The translations under genes were made by a program, and so were the position numbers. The notes under the pieces were generated by a model. The model saw only the letters and a list, made by a program, of their open reading frames with translations, did not search any database and was not told the DNA's origin. From the NCBI RefSeq assembly GCF_039543385.1, contig NZ_BAABJQ010000014.1:62001-126000 (forward strand): a stretch of DNA of 64,000 bases. Reading direction: 5' to 3'. The stretch's first letter is position 1. Each line of letters opens with the position of its first letter. Below, one piece after another: positions 17,243 through 24,861 of this stretch. This DNA is from Rugosimonospora acidiphila. Lineage in GTDB: Bacteria > Actinomycetota > Actinomycetes > Mycobacteriales > Micromonosporaceae.

Positions 17243-17941
17243 TCAGCCCACGAACGGCAGGTCGAGCGTGTGCGAGCTGTGGTTCACCTTCGCCGCCAGG
17301 TAGCCCGCGTTGTCCGGGGACAGGTGCACGCCGGTCGGCACCCGCCGCGTCACCGTCACACCGAGCCGGGCCAGTTGCTCGGCCTTGTCCGGGTTGTTGC
17401 TCAGCAGGGCCACCCGCCGCACGCCGAGCGCGATCAGCATCTGCGCCGCCACGGTGTAGTCGCGCTCGTCCTCCGCGTGGCCGAGCGCGACGTTCGCCTC
17501 GTACGTGTCCAGGCCGGCGTCCTGTAGCGCATACGCGTCGAGCTTGGCGTACAGGCCGATGCCGCGGCCCTCCTGGCGCAGGTACAGCAGGAAGCCGCCG
17601 GCCCGGGCGATGCGTTCGACCGCCTCCCGCAGTTGCGGGCCGCAGTCGCAGCGCTGGCTGCCGAACACGTCCCCGGTGAGGCATTCGCTGTGCGGCCGGA
17701 TCAGCGGAGCCCGACCGCCGGCCGCGCCCCGGCGCAGCGCCCGCGCCCAGTCGCCGAGGCCGAGGGCGATGTGCTCCCGGCCGTCGCGCAGCCCGTCGAA
17801 GGAGAACACCCGGGCGGCCGTGGCGTACCCGTCGACGAACCGCAGCGGCACGGTCAGCTGGGTGCGTACGGTGGCGACGGGTACCGGCTCTTCGGGCAGC
17901 GGTTCTTCAGACCGCGGTGCTTCGGACATCGGCTCCCCCAT
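17243..17941 (-). CDS. ribA: GTP cyclohydrolase II
   Basis: Opens GTP to 2,5-diamino-6-ribosylamino-4(3H)-pyrimidinone 5'-phosphate, formate and pyrophosphate, the entry step of flavin synthesis. The monofunctional 232-residue protein has the zinc-binding SECLTGDVFGSQRCDCG and LLYLRQEGRGIGL. The tyrosine corresponding to E. coli Tyr105 is retained in AYALQD. ANVALGHAEDERDY, LLSNNPDK and a C-terminal KVNHSSHTLDLP follow. It starts 3 bases after the RibD-like gene ends and closes the operon. No ribE, ribH or DHBP synthase is nearby. As I recall, Streptomyces coelicolor keeps several paralogues, one (SCO6655) in a similar cluster. Here it probably supplies a pathway-specific pyrimidine rather than riboflavin; that is inference. 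Confidence 0.95.
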   Translation of the reverse strand: MGEPMSEAPRSEEPLPEEPVPVATVRTQLTVPLRFVDGYATAARVFSFDGLRDGREHIALGLGDWARALRRGAAGGRAPLIRPHSECLTGDVFGSQRCDCGPQLREAVERIARAGGFLLYLRQEGRGIGLYAKLDAYALQDAGLDTYEANVALGHAEDERDYTVAAQMLIALGVRRVALLSNNPDKAEQLARLGVTVTRRVPTGVHLSPDNAGYLAAKVNHSSHTLDLPFVG

Positions 17942-17944
17942 TCC

Positions 17945-18637
17945 TCAGACCGTGCCGAACCGCGCCGACAGGGCGTACCGCAGCAGGGCCACGTCCCCGA
18001 TCTGGCGCACCTCCACCAGCCGCGCCCGGCGGTCCGGGTTCCACGGAAACCGGCCGTCGCCGACGAAGCGGCAGGCGCGCGAGTCGCCCACGAACAACGG
18101 GGCGACCACCAGGTGAAGTTCGTCGGCGAGGTCGGCCACCAGGAACTGGGTGTGCACCATGCCGCCGCCCTCGACCATGAGCCGCTTCACGCCCCGGTCG
18201 TACAGGTCCCGGACCACCCGGCGCAGGTCCACCGGCTGGCCGCTGTCGATCACGGTGGCCACCGCGCCGAGCCGGCGGCGCGCGTCCCCCACAGCCGCGC
18301 TCGCGCAGTAGACCAGCTTCTCCCCGTCCCCGGTGGCGAAGAAGGCGCAGTCCGGATCCAGGTCGGCCCGGCCGGTGATGGTCACCTTCAGCGGCGAGGG
18401 CCGCAGCCCCCGGGCCACTCGCTCGTCCCGGCGGGCCTGCGAGCGCACCAGCAGCCTCGGGTTGTCCTGCCGGACCGTACCCGCGCCGACCAGGATCGCG
18501 TCGTGCTCAGCGCGTACCCCGTCCACCCGGTCGAAATCGGCGTCGTTGGACAGCAGCAGGCGCTCATCGCTCGCGCCGTCGAGGTATCCGTCGAGCGACA
18601 TGCCGCAGCTGAGCAGGGTGTACGGGCGCTCAACCAT
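17945..18637 (-). CDS. RibD C-terminal/dihydrofolate reductase-like pyrimidine reductase
   Basis: NADPH-dependent reductase of the RibD-C fold, 230 residues, without the N-terminal deaminase domain of full RibD. Features include MSLDGYLDG near residue 13, the nucleotide-site segment VGAGTVRQDNPRLLVRS, and KRLMVEGGGMVHTQFL (the GG(x) phosphate loop) near residue 155. In riboflavin synthesis such a domain reduces the ribose side chain of the deaminated GTP cyclohydrolase II product. Sitting directly before ribA, it probably acts on that product or a derivative. The ATG overlaps the stop of the flippase-like gene by 8 bases. Confidence 0.9.
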   Translation of the reverse strand: MVERPYTLLSCGMSLDGYLDGASDERLLLSNDADFDRVDGVRAEHDAILVGAGTVRQDNPRLLVRSQARRDERVARGLRPSPLKVTITGRADLDPDCAFFATGDGEKLVYCASAAVGDARRRLGAVATVIDSGQPVDLRRVVRDLYDRGVKRLMVEGGGMVHTQFLVADLADELHLVVAPLFVGDSRACRFVGDGRFPWNPDRRARLVEVRQIGDVALLRYALSARFGTV

Positions 18638-19991
18638 GGGCGACCCTCTCCCGACGGCCGATCCGCCGGCCGGTCCACTGCGCCACCAGCACGCCGGCCC
18701 CGGGAAGGCCGGCGGCGAACGCCAGCACCCCGTACACCACGGCGGTGGAGACCCCCATGGTCGCGGACAGCCCGGCCGCACCGAACGCCCACGCGGCGGC
18801 CCCCTCGCGCGGACCCCAGCCGCCGATGTTCAACGGCAGCCCCATCGCGAGCAGGACCAGCAGCGCCAACGGCACCAGCAGGGCCAGCGAGACCGGCCGG
18901 GCCGAGGCGGCCGCGCCGGAGCGGGCCGCCACCAACGACGCGGCGATGACGAACGTCGCGACGTGACACGCCACCGCCACGGTCGACGCGAGCGCGATGC
19001 CCGGCGCGTTGCGGCCCGCGAACAGGCCGCCGTACAGGTCGGACGCCGCCGTGCGCAGCGCCCGCGCCCGCCGTGACATCCCAGGCACCTCGGCCGGCGT
19101 GGCTCGGCGCGTCCGACGCCACCCGACCCGGGGCGGGCGCCGCCGCGCCCTGCGGGCGAAGAACCAGGCCAGCACCACGGCGCCGAGCGCGCCCGCGGCC
19201 AGCACCGCGGTCACGGCCGGCAGATATCCGCGTACCGGCGACGGAAGCGCGACCAGCACGACCACCGCTATCACGATCTGCACCACCTGACCGGCGGTGC
19301 GCTCCAGCACCACGGCCCGGATGCCCCGGCCGACGTCGCCCACGTCGCGGCCGTGGCGCACCGCGCGGTGCACGTCGCCGAGCACCCCGCCGGGCAGCAC
19401 GGTGTTGAGAAACTGGGACCGGTAGTAGGCCGCGACGGCGGCGCCCACCGGCAGCCGCACGCCGAGGCCCCGGGCGACCAGGCTCCACCGGCACGCGCAC
19501 GCGACGGTACTCACGACGCCGATGCCCACCGCCGCCAGGAGCACCCAGCCGTCGATGACGCGCAGCCCGCCGAGGAACGGACCGGTGCCCAGCCTCCAGA
19601 TCAGGAAGGCGAGGATGCCTCCGCCGGCGAGCAGTCGGGCGGCGCGGAGCAGCCGGGCGCGGACCGGCGCACGACCCGGCGGGGACGGCTCACCGACGGG
19701 CGGGGCTTCGGCCGCGTCCCTGGCCGGCGCGTCGTCCCGGAGCGCCGCCGCTGGCCACACGGGCGCGGTGTCCTGGGCAGGCGCTGCCTGCTCGATCTGC
19801 ACTCCGCGCTGGCTCGGCACGGCGCACCGGACCGCCGGAGCCTCGGCCGCGCGCCGCAGCACCGGGACGTCCGGCCGAGCCGGGTCCGGCCGTCCCGGAA
19901 CGAACGTCGGGGCGCTGGGCAAACGGGCCTCCCTGAGAAAACCTCTCCTTCCCTCAACGTACGCGCCATCACGCGCGCATGGTTCATTCAT
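18630..19991 (-). CDS. Flippase-like integral membrane protein (LPG_synthase_TM/YbhN family)
   Basis: Polytopic membrane protein of the lysylphosphatidylglycerol-synthase transmembrane (UPF0104) family. Some relatives translocate lipid-linked molecules; others are of unknown role. The first 125 residues are hydrophilic and probably cytoplasmic. They are followed by about eight helices, with the family segments VAAYYRSQFLNTVLPGGVLGDVHRAVRHGR and LPLNIGGWGPREGAAAWAFG. The ATG at 19991 lies in an ATGAATGA junction overlapping the methyltransferase stop. In this operon, with a glycosyltransferase and a CDP-alcohol phosphatidyltransferase next door, it may move the finished lipid-linked product across the membrane; this is inference. 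Confidence 0.85.
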   Translation of the reverse strand: MNEPCARDGAYVEGRRGFLREARLPSAPTFVPGRPDPARPDVPVLRRAAEAPAVRCAVPSQRGVQIEQAAPAQDTAPVWPAAALRDDAPARDAAEAPPVGEPSPPGRAPVRARLLRAARLLAGGGILAFLIWRLGTGPFLGGLRVIDGWVLLAAVGIGVVSTVACACRWSLVARGLGVRLPVGAAVAAYYRSQFLNTVLPGGVLGDVHRAVRHGRDVGDVGRGIRAVVLERTAGQVVQIVIAVVVLVALPSPVRGYLPAVTAVLAAGALGAVVLAWFFARRARRRPPRVGWRRTRRATPAEVPGMSRRARALRTAASDLYGGLFAGRNAPGIALASTVAVACHVATFVIAASLVAARSGAAASARPVSLALLVPLALLVLLAMGLPLNIGGWGPREGAAAWAFGAAGLSATMGVSTAVVYGVLAFAAGLPGAGVLVAQWTGRRIGRRERVAHG

Positions 19992-21003
19992 GCTGGACGA
20001 ACAGGTCGCTGTGGTGCACAACGACCCCGAGCCGGCCCTCGGCCGCCTCGGCCAGGCGACGGCGCCCGTACTCCCCCGCCACCCGGGTCAACTCCGGTGA
20101 CTCTTCGCACGCCGCCGCCAGCCAGCCGGTGAACCATTCGGAAGCCAACTCCGCCTGGTCCGCGCCGAGCCGCCAGGGGCTGTCCCGGACGTGTACCAGC
20201 GACCCACGCCGGGCGAACGCGGTGGCGGCGACCTCGACCGCGTCGGGTCCGAGCAGGCGGCGACCGCCGACGGTACGGCGTTGGTGCGCGTTGAACGCCT
20301 CGCCGACGCGCGCGTCCAGCGGATGGTGCGGGAGGAGATCCACCCGGCCGGTCACGGACAGGGTCAGCAGCGCCGGTACCCGGGCGCCGACGCATGCCTG
20401 CGCAACCCGCTCCACCTCGTCGGCGGTCAGCAGGTCGAGCAGCGCGGAGGCGGTGACCAGGCGGGCCGGCTCGTCGGACGAGCCGCGGCCGGGAAACGCG
20501 TCCTTGTCGCGCAGGTCGGCCGCGCTCAATCGGGTGATGTCGTGCCGACGGGTCTCGGCCGTGACCGGTGTGCCGTCGAGGGCGGTGCCCATGGCGCCGA
20601 CGTGCCGCAGCAGGTCGGGGTCCCGGTCGTACATGATCCAGTGCTGCGGGCCGGGTAGCTGCGGGGCCAACCAACGGCCCATCGACCCGGTGCCCGTGCC
20701 GAAATCGTGCAGCAGCAGGCGCCGGCCGGAGCCGTCGCGCTGATGCGGGCCGGCGCGATCCTCGGCGTAGAGGTGGCCGCGTACCAGATCGATCAGCTCG
20801 GGAGCGCGGGCCGCGGCGTCAGCCACCTCCCGCAGCCCCAGCCAGTCCGGGCTGACCCGGGGCATCACCTCCTCCCCCGCGACGCCGCCGGCGCCGAGGG
20901 ACGAGGGGTCGCGGTCAAGCGGTCGCTCCGAGGCACTTCCGCGACCGCCAGCGGCGCCGAGGGACGAGGCGTCGCGGTCAAGCGGTCGCTCCGAGGCAGT
21001 CAT
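19984..21003 (-). CDS. SAM-dependent methyltransferase-like protein with duplicated N-terminal linker
   Basis: Class I methyltransferase fold. The SAM loop reads LLHDFGTGTGSMGRW, followed by WIMYDRDPDLLRH (acidic strand-2 residue) and VTASALLDLLT, which is typical of motif IV placement. From ATG 21003 the chain is 339 residues, but residues 3-44 are two copies of a 21-residue unit (ASERPLDRDxSSLGA core). The conserved domain begins only after ATG 20865, which has GGAGGAGG just upstream. Either start is possible; 20865 gives a 293-residue protein. The 21003 start overlaps the glycosyltransferase stop (ATGA). The methyl acceptor is unknown, probably the product of this operon. Confidence 0.85.
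   Translation of the reverse strand: MTASERPLDRDASSLGAAGGRGSASERPLDRDPSSLGAGGVAGEEVMPRVSPDWLGLREVADAAARAPELIDLVRGHLYAEDRAGPHQRDGSGRRLLLHDFGTGTGSMGRWLAPQLPGPQHWIMYDRDPDLLRHVGAMGTALDGTPVTAETRRHDITRLSAADLRDKDAFPGRGSSDEPARLVTASALLDLLTADEVERVAQACVGARVPALLTLSVTGRVDLLPHHPLDARVGEAFNAHQRRTVGGRRLLGPDAVEVAATAFARRGSLVHVRDSPWRLGADQAELASEWFTGWLAAACEESPELTRVAGEYGRRRLAEAAEGRLGVVVHHSDLFVQHE
20878..21000 (-). repeat. 63-bp in-frame tandem duplication (linker)
   Basis: Two 63-base units lie head to tail between the glycosyltransferase stop and the ATG at 20865. Each encodes ASERPLDRD(A/P)SSLGA plus a variable Gly-rich end. The 45-base core differs at about one position between copies, so the duplication is recent or conserved. 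The unit looks like an inserted coupling element rather than part of the methyltransferase fold. Confidence 0.8.
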
Positions 21004-22142
21004 GAGCGCTCGACCTCGCTCATCGGGAGGTCCCGCAGTACGCCCGAGACCAGTCGCGAGGTGACCGCCCAGCTCGACAGCGTCCCGCGCCGGTCGCGAG
21101 CCGAGCGGCGCAGCCGATCGCGCAGGTCGGCGTCGGCGAGCCAACGGCGCAGTGCGGCGGCCAGCGCGGTCGCGTCGTCGGGCCCGACCAGCATGCCGGG
21201 CAACCCACCGTCCGGTGACCGGCCGAGCGCCTCGGGCAGCCCGGTGGCCGCGGTGGTCAGCACCGGAATGCCGCGGGCCAGCGCCTCGGTGACCACCATG
21301 CCGTACGTCTCGCCCCGGGAGGCCAGCACCAGCAGATCGGAGGCGGCGTACGCGGCGTCGAGATCGTCGCCGGTACGCGGGCCGGTGAAGGACAGCCGGT
21401 CGTCGAGCCCGTACGCGCGGGACCGTACCTTCACCGTCTCGACGAAGTCCGGATCGAGGTGCAGAGCGCCGACGCACACGCAGCGCCACGGCAGGTCAGC
21501 CACCGTCGCGAGCGCCTCGGCCAGCAGGTCGTGCCCCTTGTGCGGCATGACCGCGGCCACGCACAGCAGGGTGGAGCCGGCCTCCGATCCCGACGCCAGC
21601 GGCGCCGCGTCCACCCCGGGCGCGGCGACGAACACCCGCTCGGCGGGCAGCCCGTACAGGTCCAGCAGCCGGCGCCTGGCCCAACGGCTGGTCACGATGA
21701 TCGCGGTCGCGGCCGACAGTGCCACGCCCTCCCGGCACCGCAGGTCGTCCGCCTCGTCCCCGAACGCCATGTGCACGAGCACGATCAGGCTCAGCCGCCG
21801 GGCCTCGCGGACCAGCACGTCCGGGGTGGCCGAGGCGATCAGCCCGTCGATCAGGACGACGGACCCGTCGGGCAGCGCCGCGAGCACCCGGGCGAACTGG
21901 TCGTACTCGCGGGGCCCCGGCCGGGGCCAGGAGCCGGGGACGGCGTGCTCGCGCACCGCCCAACCGGAGGCGGCCAGGCCGTCGCAGATCCGCCGGTCGT
22001 ACGCGTTGCCCCCGCTGGGCGTCAGCGGATCGTCGATGTCGTTGGGCAGCACGACGTGCACGGTGCCGTGCCGGTCATGGTCGGCGGCACCGCTGTCGGT
22101 GGCCGGGCCGCCCGACGCGCGAACCTCCGCGGCGCCGTTCAC
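21000..22142 (-). CDS. GT4-type glycosyltransferase
   Basis: GT-B glycosyltransferase, 380 residues, cytoplasmic face of the membrane. The C-terminal nucleotide-sugar domain contains LLCVAAVMPHKGHDLLAEAL, LSFTGPRTGDDLDAAYAASDLLVLASRGETYGMVVTEALARGIPV (the EX7E-type motif) and GLPGMLVGPDDATALA. The N-terminal domain has LTPSGGNAYDRRICDGLA, a glycine-rich acceptor loop. GTG 22142 overlaps the T-fold gene stop (GTGA), and its own stop overlaps the next start. The sugar donor and acceptor are unknown. The neighbours suggest glycosylation of a pterin- or pyrimidine-derived, possibly lipid-anchored compound. Confidence 0.9.
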   Translation of the reverse strand: MNGAAEVRASGGPATDSGAADHDRHGTVHVVLPNDIDDPLTPSGGNAYDRRICDGLAASGWAVREHAVPGSWPRPGPREYDQFARVLAALPDGSVVLIDGLIASATPDVLVREARRLSLIVLVHMAFGDEADDLRCREGVALSAATAIIVTSRWARRRLLDLYGLPAERVFVAAPGVDAAPLASGSEAGSTLLCVAAVMPHKGHDLLAEALATVADLPWRCVCVGALHLDPDFVETVKVRSRAYGLDDRLSFTGPRTGDDLDAAYAASDLLVLASRGETYGMVVTEALARGIPVLTTAATGLPEALGRSPDGGLPGMLVGPDDATALAAALRRWLADADLRDRLRRSARDRRGTLSSWAVTSRLVSGVLRDLPMSEVERS

Positions 22143-22537
22143 AGTGACCGCTCGTAGCTGGCCCAGGCGATGTGCGACTCGTGCAGGGTCACCACTATCC
22201 CGGCCAGTTCGCGGGCGCCGGCACCGAGATCGCCGGCGTGTGCGCGCTCGGCCAGCCGGTCGGCGATCGCCCGGGCCAGTACCTCGGTGGTGGTGTTCAC
22301 GCCCGCGAAGTCGGGATCCTCGTCGAGGTTGCGGTACGTGAGCCCGCCGAGGATCGCGTCCAGCTCGGCGGCGGCCCGCCCGATGTCGACGACCACGCCG
22401 TCGGCGTCCAGCTCGGCGCGGCGGAACGTGGCATCGACGACGAAGGTCGCCCCGTGCAGCCGCTGCGCGGGTCCGAAGGCCTCACCGCGGAAGCTGTGAG
22501 CGATCATCATATGGTCGCGGACGGTCACACTGAACAC
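22139..22537 (-). CDS. T-fold protein, 6-pyruvoyl-tetrahydropterin synthase homologue lacking catalytic residues
   Basis: A 132-residue T-fold (tunnelling-fold) protein related to PTPS/QueD. Of the three zinc histidines, His14 (IAHSF) and His28 (LHG) are present, but the third is Ala30 (LHGATF instead of LHGHSF). The catalytic Cys four residues before LHG is Ala24, and the usual LDHxxLN reads LTYRNLD. The pterin-anchoring Glu120 (TLHESH) is kept. From memory, the S. coelicolor homologue SCO6650 was reported to lack zinc and the catalytic triad, yet keep a pterin-like binding site, with no known activity. The start GTG 22537 has GGAGAG inside the preceding stop region. Its role is unknown, perhaps an altered reaction or a binding protein. 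Confidence 0.88.
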   Translation of the reverse strand: MFSVTVRDHMMIAHSFRGEAFGPAQRLHGATFVVDATFRRAELDADGVVVDIGRAAAELDAILGGLTYRNLDEDPDFAGVNTTTEVLARAIADRLAERAHAGDLGAGARELAGIVVTLHESHIAWASYERSL

Positions 22538-22540
22538 GAA

Positions 22541-23521
22541 TCACTCTCCGGTATAGGTGATGAGGTGGCAGAGCGCGGGACCCTTGCCGGCCGCCAGCCC
22601 GGCAAGCACCTCGGGCAGCTGCCGGAACCGGCTTACCCCGCCGATCAGCGCGTCGAACACGGGATCCCGCATCAGGTCCAATGCCAGCGCGAGGCGGTCG
22701 GCGTACCCGCGCCGGGCGGCCCGCGCCGGCGAGACGGTGCCCACCTGGCTGGCGCGGATGGCCAGGCGGCTGGAGTGGAACGCCCCGCCCAGCGACAGGG
22801 TGACCTCCCGGTCGCCGTACCAGCTCAGCTCGATGACCTCGCCCTCCGGGGCGAGCAGCCCCAGCGACTGGGCCAGCCCGGCGGAGGTCGCGCTGGCGTG
22901 CACGACCAGGTCGCGCCCGCCCTCGGCATCCTCCGGCAGGGCGAACTCGATGCCCATGGCCCGGGCCACCTCGGCCCGGTCCGGGTCGATGTCCACGAGC
23001 TGGAGCCGGACGCCGGGGAAGCGGGCCAGCACGGCCGCGACGGCGCAGCCGACCATGCCGGCGCCGACCACGGTGATCCGGTCGCCGATCATCGGCGCGG
23101 CGTCCCACAGCGCGTTGACCGCGGTCTCCACGGTGCCGGCCAGCACGGCCCGCGCGGGCGGGACGCCGTCGGGCACCGGGACCACGGCGGTGGCCGGGAC
23201 GACGTACGCGGTCTGGTGCGGGTACAGGCAGAAGACGTTGCGGCCGATCAGCTCCGGCGCGCCCTGCTCGACGACGCCGACGTTGAGGTACCCGTACTTC
23301 ACCGGGCCGGGGAAGTCGCCCTCCTGATGCGGCGCGCGCATCGCCTGGTACTGGTCGGCCGGTACCCGTCCGGTGAACACCAGCGTCTCGGTGCCCCGGC
23401 TGACGCCGGAGTACCGGGTGCGCACCAGTACCTCGCCGTCGCCGGGATCGGGCACCGTGATCGGCCGGATCTCGCCCAGACCTGGCTCGCGCAGCCAGAA
23501 GGCGCGCTCCTGGCTCGTCAT
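22541..23521 (-). CDS. Zinc-free MDR-family dehydrogenase
   Basis: Medium-chain dehydrogenase/reductase fold, 326 residues. A GroES-like N-terminus (VLVRTRYSGVSRGTETLVFTG) lacks the catalytic Cys/His zinc ligands, and a Rossmann domain follows with VVGAGMVGCAVAAVL and a GxD-type LVDIDPDR acidic end favouring NAD(H). It is first in the seven-gene minus-strand operon. The ATG at 23521 has GGAGGGGAG 7 bases upstream; a GTG at 23527 is also in frame. Similar genes accompany the T-fold gene in other actinobacteria, as far as I recall. The substrate is unknown, presumably a polyol or hydroxylated intermediate. Confidence 0.87.
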   Translation of the reverse strand: MTSQERAFWLREPGLGEIRPITVPDPGDGEVLVRTRYSGVSRGTETLVFTGRVPADQYQAMRAPHQEGDFPGPVKYGYLNVGVVEQGAPELIGRNVFCLYPHQTAYVVPATAVVPVPDGVPPARAVLAGTVETAVNALWDAAPMIGDRITVVGAGMVGCAVAAVLARFPGVRLQLVDIDPDRAEVARAMGIEFALPEDAEGGRDLVVHASATSAGLAQSLGLLAPEGEVIELSWYGDREVTLSLGGAFHSSRLAIRASQVGTVSPARAARRGYADRLALALDLMRDPVFDALIGGVSRFRQLPEVLAGLAAGKGPALCHLITYTGE

Positions 23522-23615
23522 GGGCACTCCCCTCCAGTGAAACGTCGACTGAACCGAATTCGCTTATTTTGCGTGTCCTCGATCATCGAGGCACAACCCT
23601 AGTCACGGAGGCACG
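23522..23615. promoter_or_regulatory. Divergent promoter region of the T-fold operon
   Basis: This 94-base spacer between the dehydrogenase and the phosphatidyltransferase is AT-richer than its surroundings (CGAATTCGCTTATTTTGCGT around 23557-23576) and must contain both promoters. No strong dyad is visible beyond the short GAATTC. Confidence 0.55.
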
Positions 23616-24476
23616 GTGCCAGCGGTTCGAACCGGCCCGGTGATCGGCCTGGTCGTGCAGGTAGCGCTGCTCGGGGCGCTGGCGGCCGCCGCGGATACCG
23701 GCCCGATGGGCGCCCTGGCCGGAGCCGGGTACGGCCTGATCACGTGTGCCGCGCTGACCCTGGGCCTGCGCCGATCGGGCGCGCCGACGCTCGGCCCGGC
23801 GGACAAGGTGACGCTGACCCGGGCCACGCTCGTCGGCGGTGTGGCGGCGCTGACCGTCGACTCGTTCCATCGGCACGTGCCGGTGCCCCTGCTGGTCGGG
23901 CTGGCCTCGGTGGCGCTGCTGCTGGACGCCGTGGACGGCCCGGTGGCCCGGCGCTCGGGTACGGTCTCCGCGCTCGGGGCGCGCTTCGACATGGAGGTCG
24001 ACGCGTTCCTCATCCTGGTGCTGAGCGTATACGCCACCCGGTTGATCGGCGCCTGGACGCTGGTCATCGGGGCGATGCGCTACGCGTTCCTGGCCGCGGG
24101 CTGGGCGCTGCCGTGGCTGCGCGGGTCGCTGCCGTTCCGGTACTGGCGCAAGGTGGTCGCGGCGACACAGGGCATCGTACTGGTGTTCGCGAGCGCGGAC
24201 CTGGTGCCCCGGCCGCTGTCCGTCGCCGTGGTGGCCGCGGCGCTGGCCCTGCTCGCGGAGTCGTTCGGCCGCGACGTGTGGTGGCTGTGGCGTCACCGCA
24301 CGCGCACCGACGACGCGCCCACTGCCGGCGCACCCACTGCCGGCGCTGGCACGGCCTACGCACGCACTGCCGCCGCGGACATCAACGGGCCCGGCATCAA
24401 CGGGCCCGGCATCAACGGGCCCGGCATCGACGGGGTCGGCGTCGACGAGACGGAGTCGCTGACCGGGCGGCGGTAG
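23616..24476 (+). CDS. CDP-alcohol phosphatidyltransferase
   Basis: Integral membrane enzyme that transfers a phosphatidyl (or other phospho-diester) group from a CDP-linked lipid to an alcohol. The diagnostic DG(x)2AR(x)8-9G(x)3D(x)3D motif is present as DAVDGPVARRSG followed by GARFDMEVD. About six hydrophobic helices surround it. The last 40 residues are a hydrophilic tail with three exact copies of the 5-residue unit INGPG (15-bp DNA repeats at 24381-24440). GTG 23616 has GGAGG 7 bases upstream. Divergence from the T-fold/glycosyltransferase operon, with a shared promoter region, suggests that it attaches that operon's product to a lipid. Confidence 0.9.
   Translation: MPAVRTGPVIGLVVQVALLGALAAAADTGPMGALAGAGYGLITCAALTLGLRRSGAPTLGPADKVTLTRATLVGGVAALTVDSFHRHVPVPLLVGLASVALLLDAVDGPVARRSGTVSALGARFDMEVDAFLILVLSVYATRLIGAWTLVIGAMRYAFLAAGWALPWLRGSLPFRYWRKVVAATQGIVLVFASADLVPRPLSVAVVAAALALLAESFGRDVWWLWRHRTRTDDAPTAGAPTAGAGTAYARTAAADINGPGINGPGINGPGIDGVGVDETESLTGRR
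24381..24440 (+). repeat. 15-bp in-frame tandem repeat in phosphatidyltransferase tail
   Basis: ATCAACGGGCCCGGC occurs three times exactly and a fourth time with substitutions. It encodes repeated INGPG units in a disordered C-terminal tail. Confidence 0.85.
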
Positions 24477-24491
24477 CCGCCGGGCGCATCC

Positions 24492-24651
24492 GTCGCCGAT
24501 CCCGTCCCGCGCCAGGCCCAGCTGTCGCCGATCCCGCCCCGCGCCAGGCCCAGCTGTCGCCGATCCCGCCCCGCGCCAGGCCCAGCTGTCGCCGATCCCG
24601 CCCCGCGCCAGGCCCAGCTGTCGCCGATCCCGTCTCGCGCCGGGCCCATCC
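24492..24651. repeat. 32-bp tandem repeat, about 4.5 copies
   Basis: Head-to-tail 32-base units (GTCGCCGATCCCGCCCCGCG plus CCAGGCCCAGCT) begin at 24492, 24524, 24556 and 24588, with a decaying fifth from 24620. Units 2-4 are identical; unit 1 differs by one base. There are no spacers between units. The array occupies the intergenic region downstream of the phosphatidyltransferase and upstream of the sugar importer; no gene is present from 24477 to 24861. Confidence 0.9.
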
Positions 24652-24861
24652 CAGGCCGAGCCCGCCCCGCGCCGATCCCGTCCCGCGCCGCCTTCGGCCG
24701 CGGGCGCAGCAGGATCATGCAAATGGCCGGCCGCTGGCTGCATGGGGTCGGGCACCGGTGAAACCTAGCCTCTGAGGGCAATAAGCTCGGACGTTGCCAA
24801 ACGATCTCCCGCGCCCTCGGGCTCCGCCGGAGCGATCGGCGCCGGAAGGAGGAGCAACTGT

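Noticed and set aside
17243..18637. Riboflavin biosynthesis operon
   Set aside because: Only ribA and a RibD-C-like gene occur; riboflavin synthase, lumazine synthase and DHBP synthase are missing and the other genes are not flavin-related.
24492..24651. CRISPR array
   Set aside because: The 32-base units abut directly without spacers, and no cas gene is in the window; this is a simple tandem repeat.
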